From the NCBI GenBank assembly GCA_035335645.1, contig DAOQMM010000003.1:1-64000 (forward strand): a stretch of DNA of 64,000 nucleotides, read 5' to 3'. Made by a program: the position numbers and the translations under genes. The DNA is from Zoogloea sp035335645. GTDB taxonomy: Bacteria > Pseudomonadota > Gammaproteobacteria > Burkholderiales > Rhodocyclaceae. The notes below the pieces were generated by a model. It ran no database searches and was not told the origin of the DNA. It saw only the letters and a list, made by a program, of their open reading frames with translations. This document shows positions 36,085 through 43,900 of the stretch, in pieces (position 1 is the stretch's first letter; each line of letters opens with the position of its first letter).

Positions 36085-37118
36085 AGCTTTCCCATCGCCC
36101 GCCCGGCCCGGTCATGCTCGACGTGGCCGGCCTCGAACTGGCCGCCGAAGAGCGGGACATCCTGCAGCATCCCCTCGTCGGCGGCGTGATCCTGTTTGCC
36201 CGAAATTACGCGGACTCGGCCCAGCTGCGCGCCCTCACCGCGGCGATCCGCGCCCTGCGGCCGGGGCTGGTGATCTCCGTTGACCACGAGGGCGGCCGGG
36301 TACAGCGCTTCCGCGACGGTTTCACGCGCCTGCCGGCCATGCGCCGATTCGGCGCCCTCTGGGATGCCGATCCGGAACACGCGCGCGGCGCCGCCCGCCA
36401 GGCCGGTCTGGTGCTGGCGGCCGAGTTGCGCGCCCATGACGTGGACCTGAGCTACGCGCCCGTGCTGGACCTGGATTACGGCGTGAGCGGCGTCATCGGC
36501 GACCGGGCCTTCCACCGCGATCCCCAGGTGGCGGCCGAACTGGCCCGGGCGCTGGCTCAGGGACTTGCGGCGGCCGGCCTGAAAGCGGTCGGCAAGCATT
36601 TCCCCGGTCACGGCGCCGTCGAGGCGGATTCCCACGTGGCGATCCCGGTGGACCACCGCAGTTTTGACGCGGTGTGGGCCGAGGACATCGTGCCCTTCCG
36701 CGTGCTCGCCCGTGAACTGGGCGGTGTGATGCCGGCCCACGTCATCTTCGAAGGCATCGATCCGCGTCCGGCCGGTTTCTCGCCCTTCTGGCTGCAGGAT
36801 GTGCTGCGCGGCCGGCTTGGCTTCACGGGCGTGATCTTCAGCGACGATCTGACCATGGAAGGGGCGAGCGTGGCTGGCGACATCGTGGCCCGTGCCGCAG
36901 CCGCCCAGCGCGCCGGTTGCGACATGGTGCTGGTGTGCAACCGCCCGGATCTGGCGGTGCAGCTCCTCGACGCCTGGCAGCCGCAGCCGACCGCCGACAG
37001 CCTCGCCCGTATCGCCGCGTTGCGTCCGGCGCCGGGGGGTGTGCCGGGCGATCCGCTCACGCTGGCCCGGTGGGCACCTTACTGCGAGGCGCGGGACGCT
37101 GTGCTCGCCCTGGCCTGA
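36081..37118 (+). CDS. nagZ: Beta-N-acetylhexosaminidase (NagZ)
   Basis: 345 residues. A glycoside hydrolase family 3 single-domain enzyme: SVDHEGGRVQRF, the catalytic loop KHFPGHGAVEADSHVAIP with the general-acid His/Asp pair, and the nucleophile Asp in IFSDDLTMEGA. It recycles peptidoglycan muropeptides in the cytoplasm. Coupled to acpS by ATGA. Confidence 0.95.
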   Translation: MKLSHRPPGPVMLDVAGLELAAEERDILQHPLVGGVILFARNYADSAQLRALTAAIRALRPGLVISVDHEGGRVQRFRDGFTRLPAMRRFGALWDADPEHARGAARQAGLVLAAELRAHDVDLSYAPVLDLDYGVSGVIGDRAFHRDPQVAAELARALAQGLAAAGLKAVGKHFPGHGAVEADSHVAIPVDHRSFDAVWAEDIVPFRVLARELGGVMPAHVIFEGIDPRPAGFSPFWLQDVLRGRLGFTGVIFSDDLTMEGASVAGDIVARAAAAQRAGCDMVLVCNRPDLAVQLLDAWQPQPTADSLARIAALRPAPGGVPGDPLTLARWAPYCEARDAVLALA

Positions 37119-37136
37119 TCCCCGCGTGGCCCATCC

Positions 37137-38933
37137 GTGAACTTCGACGCCAAGTCCTTCCTGCGCACCCTCACCGAGGAGCCTGGCGTCTATCGCATGA
37201 TCGGCGTCGACGAGAGCGTGCTCTACGTGGGCAAGGCCAAGAACCTCAAGCGCCGCGTCGCGTCCTACTTCCAGCGCACCCAGCTGAGCCCGCGCATCGC
37301 CCTCATGGTGGCCCAGGTGGCGCGGGTGGATGTGACGCCGGTGCGCTCCGAGGCCGAGGCCCTGATCCTCGAGAACAACCTCATCAAGAGCCTCGGGCCC
37401 AAGTACAACATCCTCTTCCGGGACGACAAGTCCTATCCCTATATCGCCCTGTCTGGCGGCGAGTATCCCCAGATCTACTACCATCGGGGCGGCTTCCAGA
37501 AGGGCGTGCGCTACTTCGGGCCCTTCCCCAACTCCTGGGCGGTGCGCGAGAGCCTGCACCTGATGCAGAAGATCTTCCGCCTGCGCACCTGCGAGGACAA
37601 CACCTTCAGCAACCGCTCCCGGCCCTGCCTGCTTTACCAGATCCAGCGCTGCACCGCGCCCTGCGTGGGCAAGATCGACGCGGCGGCCTATGCGGCGGAC
37701 GTGCAGTTGGCGAGCCTGTTCCTCAACGGCCGCCACGGCGACGTGATCGACGACCTGTCCCGGCGCATGGAGGCCGCCTCGGAGCGCCTCGCCTTCGAAC
37801 AGGCAATGGTCTATCGCGACCAGATCCGCAACCTGCAGGCGGTGCTCCACAAGCAGTTCGTGGAAAGCAGCAAGGACGAGGACGTGGACGTGCTCGCCGC
37901 GGTGGAGCAGGGCGGTCTGGTGTGCGTCAATCTGGCCATGGTCCGTGGCGGCCGGCATCTGGGTGATCGGCCTCTGTTCCCGGCCAATGCCCAGGGCTGC
38001 GCCCCGCTGGATGCGCTGGCGGCCTTCGTCGAGCAGCATTATCTGGAGCATCCCTTGCCCGGCAAGATCCTCGTCAATGGCGACGTCGCCACACTCCGCG
38101 AGGCGCTGGAGGCGGTGGTCGAGGGCAAGGCGCCCGTTGCCGCGCCGCGCTTCGAGAACGAGCGGGCGTGGATGGGGATGGCCGAGAACAACGCCGGCCT
38201 CGCCCTGCTGGCGCGCCAACAGGTGTCCGCCCGCGGCGAACAGCGTCTCGACGCCCTGCGTGACGCCCTGGCTCTGGGCGATCCACCGAAGCGCATCGAG
38301 TGCTTCGACATTTCCCATACCCTTGGCGAAGCGACGGTTGCGTCCTGCGTGGTGTGGGACGGCGCCGGCATGAAGAAGTCGGAATACCGCCGCTACAACA
38401 TCGCCGGCATCACCCCGGGCGATGACTATGCAGCGATGCGCCAGGCCCTCACGCGGCGCTACGAGAAGGTGGCGGCGGGCGAGGGTGCGCGACCGGATCT
38501 GATCCTCATCGACGGCGGCAAGGGGCAACTGGGCGTCGCCCACGAAGTGCTCACCGAACTGGGCCTCACTGAAATCGGCCTCGTCGGCGTGGCCAAAGGC
38601 GAGAGCCGCAAGCCGGGCCTGGAGGAGCTGGTCTTCCCGGACGGCCGTGCGCCGGTGCATCTGCCGCCCGACGCGCCGGCCCTGCATCTGATCCAGGAAG
38701 TCCGCGACGAGGCGCACCGCTTTGCCGTCGCCGGGCATCGCGCGCGGCGGGCGAAGACCCGCAACACGTCCCGGCTGGAGGACATCGCCGGGGTCGGGCC
38801 GACGCGCCGGCGCAAGCTGCTGGCGGCCTTTGGCGGTATCGACGGCGTGCGCCATGCCACGATTGAAGATCTGTGCCGCGTGGACGGCATCAACCGGCAG
38901 CTGGCGGAACAGATATACAATGCGCTGCGATAG
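37137..38933 (+). CDS. uvrC: Excinuclease ABC subunit C (UvrC)
   Basis: 598 residues from GTG at 37137, which has no clear ribosome binding site. N-terminal GIY-YIG nuclease (PGVYRMIGVDESVLYVGKAK), a Cys-rich region (RPCLLYQIQRCTAPCVG), a UVR domain (~200-235) that pairs with UvrB, an RNase H-like nuclease core (IECFDISHTLGEATVASCVV; LILIDGGKGQLG), and C-terminal helix-hairpin-helix motifs. It makes both incisions in nucleotide excision repair. Confidence 0.97.
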   Translation: MNFDAKSFLRTLTEEPGVYRMIGVDESVLYVGKAKNLKRRVASYFQRTQLSPRIALMVAQVARVDVTPVRSEAEALILENNLIKSLGPKYNILFRDDKSYPYIALSGGEYPQIYYHRGGFQKGVRYFGPFPNSWAVRESLHLMQKIFRLRTCEDNTFSNRSRPCLLYQIQRCTAPCVGKIDAAAYAADVQLASLFLNGRHGDVIDDLSRRMEAASERLAFEQAMVYRDQIRNLQAVLHKQFVESSKDEDVDVLAAVEQGGLVCVNLAMVRGGRHLGDRPLFPANAQGCAPLDALAAFVEQHYLEHPLPGKILVNGDVATLREALEAVVEGKAPVAAPRFENERAWMGMAENNAGLALLARQQVSARGEQRLDALRDALALGDPPKRIECFDISHTLGEATVASCVVWDGAGMKKSEYRRYNIAGITPGDDYAAMRQALTRRYEKVAAGEGARPDLILIDGGKGQLGVAHEVLTELGLTEIGLVGVAKGESRKPGLEELVFPDGRAPVHLPPDAPALHLIQEVRDEAHRFAVAGHRARRAKTRNTSRLEDIAGVGPTRRRKLLAAFGGIDGVRHATIEDLCRVDGINRQLAEQIYNALR

Positions 38934-38948
38934 CCTTCCGACGCCGAC

Positions 38949-39521
38949 ATGCCGCTGAACATCCCCAATTCCCTGACCTGGGCGCGCATCGCCCTGATCC
39001 CGTTCTTCGTCGGCATCTACTATCTTCCTGCGGACGTGATCGGTCCGGACGACAAGAACCTGGTCGCCACCCTGACCTTCGTTGCGGCGGCGGTCACCGA
39101 CTGGTTCGACGGCTATCTGGCGCGCAGCCTGGGGCAGACCTCCGCCTTTGGTGCCTTCCTCGATCCGGTGGCCGACAAGCTGATGGTGGCGGCAGCGCTG
39201 ATCGTGCTGGTGCACCTGGGACGCGCGGATTCACTCATCGCGCTGATCATCATCGGGCGGGAAATCACCATCTCGGCCCTGCGGGAGTGGATGGCCAAGG
39301 TTGGCGCCTCGGCCAGCGTGGCGGTGGCCTTTGTCGGCAAGCTCAAGACCGCTGCGCAAATGTCGGCCATTCCTCTGCTGCTCTACGATGACCAGCTCGG
39401 GGGCTTCGACACCCGCCCCTTTGGCACTTTGCTCATCTATGTGGCGGCGGTGCTCACCCTGTGGTCCATGGGGTATTACATGCGCTGTGCGTGGCCGGAG
39501 CTGATGAAGCGCAGCGGCTGA
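38949..39521 (+). CDS. pgsA: CDP-diacylglycerol-glycerol-3-phosphate 3-phosphatidyltransferase (PgsA)
   Basis: 190 residues. The CDP-alcohol phosphotransferase motif DG-x2-AR-x8-G-x3-D-x3-D is complete in DWFDGYLARSL ... GAFLDPVADK. Several membrane helices. It makes phosphatidylglycerol phosphate at the inner membrane, continuing the lipid pathway begun by plsX. The gene order uvrC-pgsA-tRNA-Gly is conserved. Confidence 0.96.
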   Translation: MPLNIPNSLTWARIALIPFFVGIYYLPADVIGPDDKNLVATLTFVAAAVTDWFDGYLARSLGQTSAFGAFLDPVADKLMVAAALIVLVHLGRADSLIALIIIGREITISALREWMAKVGASASVAVAFVGKLKTAAQMSAIPLLLYDDQLGGFDTRPFGTLLIYVAAVLTLWSMGYYMRCAWPELMKRSG

Positions 39522-39539
39522 CACCGGGGCGTCACATGT

Positions 39540-39567
39540 TTGACAGCCCGATTTTTTGAACTATAAT
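39540..39567 (+). promoter_or_regulatory. Sigma-70 promoter of the tRNA-Gly/Cys/Gly cluster
   Basis: TTGACA (39540-39545), 16-base spacer and TATAAT (39562-39567), both hexamers perfect, followed by a GC-rich discriminator (GGCGGTC) typical of stringently controlled tRNA promoters. The first tRNA begins at 39581. Confidence 0.9.
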
Positions 39568-39580
39568 GGCGGTCTGTCGA

Positions 39581-39656
39581 GCGGCAGTAGCTCAGTTGGT
39601 AGAGCGCAACCTTGCCAAGGTTGAGGTCGAGAGTTCGAGACTCTTCTGCCGCTCCA
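39581..39656 (+). tRNA. tRNA-Gly (GCC), copy 1
   Basis: 76 nt: GCGGCAGTAGCTCAGTTGGT at the 5' end, anticodon loop CTTGCCAAG, encoded CCA. Identical to the copy at 39783-39858. Confidence 0.97.
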
Positions 39657-39665
39657 AAAGATTTC

Positions 39666-39686
39666 CGGGGAAGCCACGCTTCCCCG
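39666..39686 (+). other. Hairpin between tRNA-Gly and tRNA-Cys
   Basis: CGGGGAAGC, 3-base loop, GCTTCCCCG, then TTTGATT. The weak U tract suggests a processing signal or partial terminator in the polycistronic tRNA transcript. Confidence 0.5.
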
Positions 39687-39696
39687 TTTGATTCTC

Positions 39697-39770
39697 GGCG
39701 CGATAGCAAAGCGGTTATGCACCGGATTGCAAATCCGTGTAGGTCGGTTCGACTCCGGCTCGCGCCTCCA
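39697..39770 (+). tRNA. tRNA-Cys (GCA)
   Basis: 74 nt: GGCGCGATAGCAAAGCGGTT start, anticodon loop ATTGCAAAT, T loop GGTTCGACTCC, encoded CCA. Confidence 0.96.
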
Positions 39771-39782
39771 GGGTAGATCAAG

Positions 39783-39858
39783 GCGGCAGTAGCTCAGTTG
39801 GTAGAGCGCAACCTTGCCAAGGTTGAGGTCGAGAGTTCGAGACTCTTCTGCCGCTCCA
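39783..39858 (+). tRNA. tRNA-Gly (GCC), copy 2
   Basis: 76 nt, identical to copy 1, with anticodon GCC and encoded CCA. It is the last conserved gene before the accessory region. Confidence 0.97.
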
Positions 39859-39863
39859 GTCAA

Positions 39864-39900
39864 AAGGGGAAAGTGCGAAAGCACTTTCCCCTTGTTCGTT
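39864..39900 (+). terminator. Intrinsic terminator of the tRNA cluster
   Basis: Perfect 13-bp stem AAGGGGAAAGTGC / GCACTTTCCCCTT closed by a GAAA tetraloop, followed by TTGTTCGTT. Confidence 0.9.
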
Positions 39901-40228
39901 GACTGGTCTGTTTGACGTGACAAAGGCGCTTGAAATCATTGTGCCGCGCCTTGGTGCCCATGGGACTTCGCCGCGCGATTCCTGCGTGCGATGGCCGTCC
40001 TGCGCAAGTGCCTCCATTCTGACGTGTCCGGCTTCCGAAGCCCCCGAAGGGCGTTGGGGGGCAGTCGGCCCATGCCGGGTGCCGGGCCTGTCGGCGATTT
40101 TTACAGTAGTTGGCCTGGGGATGGGCGGGCGGATTCACATTTTTATGGTTTTCATGGGCTTAGACAGTATTAGTGAATTTGGCACAAGGCTTGCTCAGTG
40201 GAAGGCACTGTTCCCTTGGTACTGAATC
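39901..40228 (+). other. Regulatory region upstream of the PEP-CTERM gene
   Basis: 328 bases with no credible gene. It holds the sigma-54 promoter at 40180-40195. Two ACAGTA copies lie at about 40104-40109 and 40164-40169 on an AT-richer stretch (40095-40180); they could belong to an activator site, but this is only a guess. No tRNA-end duplication marking an integration site was seen in this stretch. Confidence 0.5.
40180..40195 (+). promoter_or_regulatory. Sigma-54 (RpoN) -24/-12 promoter
   Basis: TGGCACA-AGGC-TTGCT matches the consensus TGGCACG-N4-TTGCW at all positions except one, with GG at -24 (40181-40182) and GC at -12 (40193-40194). The expected transcription start is ~40206, 23 bases before the PEP-CTERM start. 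In Zoogloea-type bacteria PEP-CTERM genes are known to depend on RpoN with the PrsK/PrsR two-component system; those regulators are not in this window. Confidence 0.8.
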
Positions 40229-40762
40229 ATGAAGAAAGTCCTGCTGTTGATTGCCGCCTGTGTCTTCTCCCTGTTGAGCGTGACGGCACGGGCCGATGCC
40301 ATCTTTGCGCCGGATGCGTCCGGAATCACCGGCTCCACCGTGAGCCTCAACGTGAGCCTGCTGAGCGGCGACATCAGCTTCGGTGGCGACTTCACCATTG
40401 GCTACGATACGGCCAAACTGACCTTGCTGGACGTGCTCGCCGGGGATCCGATGTTCTCGCCGCTGCGCAGCTTCACGCCCGGTTCGGAGAGCGTTTCCCT
40501 GGTGAACTCCTCCGGGAGCAGCTACGGTTCCGGCCCCTTGTTCTCGGTGCTGTTCCGCATTCTTGCCACCTTTCCCGACTCGACACCCGTGGATATTTCC
40601 GGCGTGCTGTATGACGCCGCTGGCGGCACGAACGCGCTGACCACGATTTCCCCGCTGGTGACCGTGGATCAACGGACCGGAACCCTGCCTGAGCCAGGCG
40701 TTTTCGGCCTTGCCGGCGCCGCGCTGCTGGCCATGGCCGTCCGCCGCATGCGCCGGGGATGA
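40229..40762 (+). CDS. Cohesin-like PEP-CTERM sorting-domain protein
   Basis: 177 residues. Signal peptide at about 1-24 (KKVLLLIAACVFSLLSVTARA). The middle (~25-145) resembles a cohesin/CBM beta-sandwich: SGITGSTVSLNVSLLSGDIS, then FTIGYDTAKLTLLDVLAGD. The C-terminus TLPEPGVFGLAGAALLAMAV followed by RRMRRG is a textbook PEP-CTERM signal (PEP motif, hydrophobic helix, Arg cluster), recognised by exosortase EpsH/XrtB-type enzymes. The mature protein is therefore probably released to the surface or extracellular matrix. The gene is monocistronic: sigma-54 promoter before, terminator after. No strong ribosome binding site is visible. No exosortase gene lies in the window. Confidence 0.85.
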   Translation: MKKVLLLIAACVFSLLSVTARADAIFAPDASGITGSTVSLNVSLLSGDISFGGDFTIGYDTAKLTLLDVLAGDPMFSPLRSFTPGSESVSLVNSSGSSYGSGPLFSVLFRILATFPDSTPVDISGVLYDAAGGTNALTTISPLVTVDQRTGTLPEPGVFGLAGAALLAMAVRRMRRG

Positions 40763-40810
40763 GTGGGCCGGCGTGATCATGCGTGTGCGAGTGATCGAAC
40801 ATTGAATTGA

Positions 40811-40842
40811 GATCGGGGGGCTTCATGCCCCTCGATTTTTTT
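40811..40842 (+). terminator. Intrinsic terminator after the PEP-CTERM gene
   Basis: ATCGGGGGGC, loop TTCAT, GCCCCTCGAT (one G-U pair), followed by seven T. It separates the PEP-CTERM gene from the giant gene, so the latter needs its own promoter. Confidence 0.9.
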
Positions 40843-40921
40843 GTGAAAAGGGATTTCGTGGGATGCAATCATCGATCGCATCCATGAAGTCCGGATACTG
40901 ATCAATACGGACCGTCCGGCA

Positions 40922-40937
40922 TGGCTCGGCGGTTGCA
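40922..40937 (+). promoter_or_regulatory. Sigma-54-like -24/-12 element upstream of the giant gene
   Basis: TGGCTCG-GCGG-TTGCA differs from the consensus TGGCACG-N4-TTGCW at one position and keeps GG and GC with the right spacing. The predicted transcription start (~40948) is only a few bases before the ATG at 40952, so the transcript would be almost leaderless. A chance match is possible, though a similar element precedes the neighbouring gene. Confidence 0.55.
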
Positions 40938-40951
40938 TAGGGTGCATCATC

Positions 40952-43900
40952 ATGGATACCAAGGTTCGTTCGGAAAACACCGGCGCTTCCTCTGCCAAAG
41001 GTTCGACGCGGCGTGAGCGCGGGCTTGCATGGTTGGGACAGTTCCTCGCGCCCGTGCTGAGGCGCCAGGCGAGCCGGGACGAACCGGCACCCCGATCCCA
41101 TCGTTTGGCGTTCGAGCCCCTGGAGCCGCGGGTTCTGCTGGACGGCACACCCAGCGTGCCGATCACCCGTATCGACGGTTCCATCGATGTGGCCGGCGAA
41201 ACCGACCGCTACGGATTCACCCTCAGCAACGATGCGCGGATCGTCTTCGATTCCCTGACCAACTCCAACAGCTTTACCTGGAGCCTGTCGGGTCCCCGTG
41301 GCGATGTGGTCAGCAGTCGCGCGTTCGCGCAGTCCGACGCGGATAACGCGCAGCCCGTGCTGCAACTCGCTGCGGGTGACTACACCCTTTCAGTTGACGG
41401 GGTCATGGACACGACCGGGAACTATGCGTTCAGGTTGATCGACCTGAATGCGGCGCGCGCCATCGACGCTGAAGTGCCCGTCACCGCCACGCTGGAGACG
41501 GGCTACCAGACGGATGCCTTTGCGTTTGATGCCGCGGCGGGGGACCGATTCGTCTTCGACAACACGGGCGATACCATCAACGCCACCTGGCGGCTGATCG
41601 ATCCTTTTGGCGCGCAGATCGGCAGCAACCATGGTTTCGGCGATTTCGATTCCGGAAGCCTGGCGGCGACCGGGCGTTATACGCTGCTGGTGGAAGGTCG
41701 CATCGGTGCGGCGGCCGACGCAACGCCCTACGCGTTCCGCGTGCTGAAGGCCGGGGAGAAGGTCAGTACGCTCACGCCCGGTGACGTGACGCGAGGGACG
41801 CTGGCGTCTGCGGCCCAGAGTGCCCGTTACGATTTCACGCTCGGCGAGACGGGCCAGTATTTCTTCGACAGCCTGACCGCGGATTCGCGCCTGACGTGGA
41901 GCCTGCGCGGTCCCCTCGGGCAGACGGTCAGCCCTCGCAGCTTCTATTATTCCGACGCGTATTACAGCACTGGCGCGCTGGCGCTGGGGCCCGGCGACTA
42001 CAGCCTGTATGTCTCTGCGAGCAGTGATTTCAGCGGCGATTACGCCTTCCGGCTGGCCAATCTCACGCAGGCCACGCCAGTCAATTTCGATGTGGACACG
42101 GCGGCGACCCTGGATCCGGCTAACGGCAGCCTGATGTACAGCTTCAGCGGCACGGCCGGTGAGCGGATTGCCCTGCAGCAGACCGGAAGCGGGCCCTCCC
42201 AGACGGTGTTCTGGCGGATCCTGGGGGCGGACGGCCAGCAGATTGCCGGTGTGAACTATTTCGGCGGTTTCATGGAGCTGCCCAAGCTTGCGGACAGCGG
42301 CACCTACACCCTGATCTTCGAAGGGGATGTGACGGCATCCGGGACGACCGATTTTTCGTTCCGCATGATTCAGTGCCCGGATGTGACCGAAGCCATTGCA
42401 TTGGGAGACGTGATCGATCGCAGCATCGACACCCCCGGACAGGTGGATCACTTCACGTTCAGCCTGGCCAGCGCGACGCGCGCCGTGTTCGATTCCCTCA
42501 GCAATGACTACAACCTCTCGTGGGGGCTCTATACCGCGGATGGCAGACTCGTGGCGCAGCGGGGTTTTGCCTATTCCGACGGCTGGTCGAGCGGCGACGG
42601 CCTCCTCGATCTGGCGGCGGGCGACTATCAGCTGGTGGTGGATCCTTACGCGGACTTCACCGGACCGTTCAGCTTCCGCCTGCTCGACACGTCTGCCGGC
42701 AGCGCCATCAGTCTGGGAGATACCGTCACCGTCGACGTCGGCCACAGCGGACGTGACACGACCGTCTACAACTTCGACGGACAGTCTGGCGACCAGGTCG
42801 AGTTCAATTTCACGTATCTGTCGGGCGAGGGCGGCGCTGTCTACAGCCTGTTCGATCCCTATGGCCGCAGGGTGCTCGGTGCAACGGATGGATCTCCGCA
42901 GCAATCCCGGCTGGAACTGACCGGCCGTTACACCCTGCTTGTCGAAGGGAATGTATTCAGCAACAACGACAGCAGTTATGAGCTGTTCCTCAACTACCTG
43001 TCGAACGACGGGGGCAATACGCTCCCGGTCGGCACCGCCATCAATGTGGGTGACGAGGTCACCGGCGCCGTGGACGACCTCGCAACCCCGGTCGTCTATA
43101 ACTTCACCCTGAATTCCGAAACCATCCTGCTGTTCGACGCGCTGGGCGAGGATGAATACGCCCTCAACTGGTCCTTGACCGGGCCGCGGGGCGAAGAGGT
43201 CAGCCACCGGGCGTTCTACACCAGTGACGGGGGCTACTACTATTACGGCCTGCCGCCGGGCCAACTCATCGCCGGGGATTATGCCCTGACGCTGTATGGC
43301 CCCGCCAATCAGGCCTTTGATTTCCGGTTGGTGGATGCGCGTTCAACCGCGGCTCCGCTTGCGTTCGGAACCGAGACGAGCGGCACGCTGCAGCCGGGCA
43401 ATGCCGTGCAGGTCTATTCCATCGACGCCACGGCGGGCGACGTGGCCAATCTCGTCGTCAATAGCAGCTGGAACGGGGGACTCTTCGTCTACGATCCGGA
43501 CGGCAATCTCGTCGTTGGTCCGACATATGCGGGTTCGCAGTCGGGGATTTCATTCTCCCGGACCGGGACCTATCTGCTGGTGCTCAGCGGACCCCGCTGG
43601 CAGACCTGGGATACCTATTACGATTTCAGGCTGAACCTGCAATCGTCGGTGATCAATGACATCCAGCTGGGCGATGGGGTGACCGGGACGGCCGACAGCT
43701 CTGGCAGTCACCAGCGATACCGTTTCACCCTGACCGAGCCGCAACGGGTGCTGTTCGACAGCCGCACCGGCAATAGCGGGCTCTACTGGAACATGAGCGG
43801 ACCGCAAGGCGTCGAGCGTTCCGATACCAATTTCTATTACGCCGACGGATACCTTTACGGCAATTCGCCGGTGCTGACCCTCAACCCCGGTACCCACTTC

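Noticed and set aside
36048..39215. Reverse-strand frame of 1,055 codons
   Set aside because: Antisense to nagZ, uvrC and pgsA, which have complete motifs on the plus strand.
39581..39858. Repeats that might suggest a CRISPR array or duplicated element
   Set aside because: They are two identical tRNA-Gly genes with a tRNA-Cys between them.
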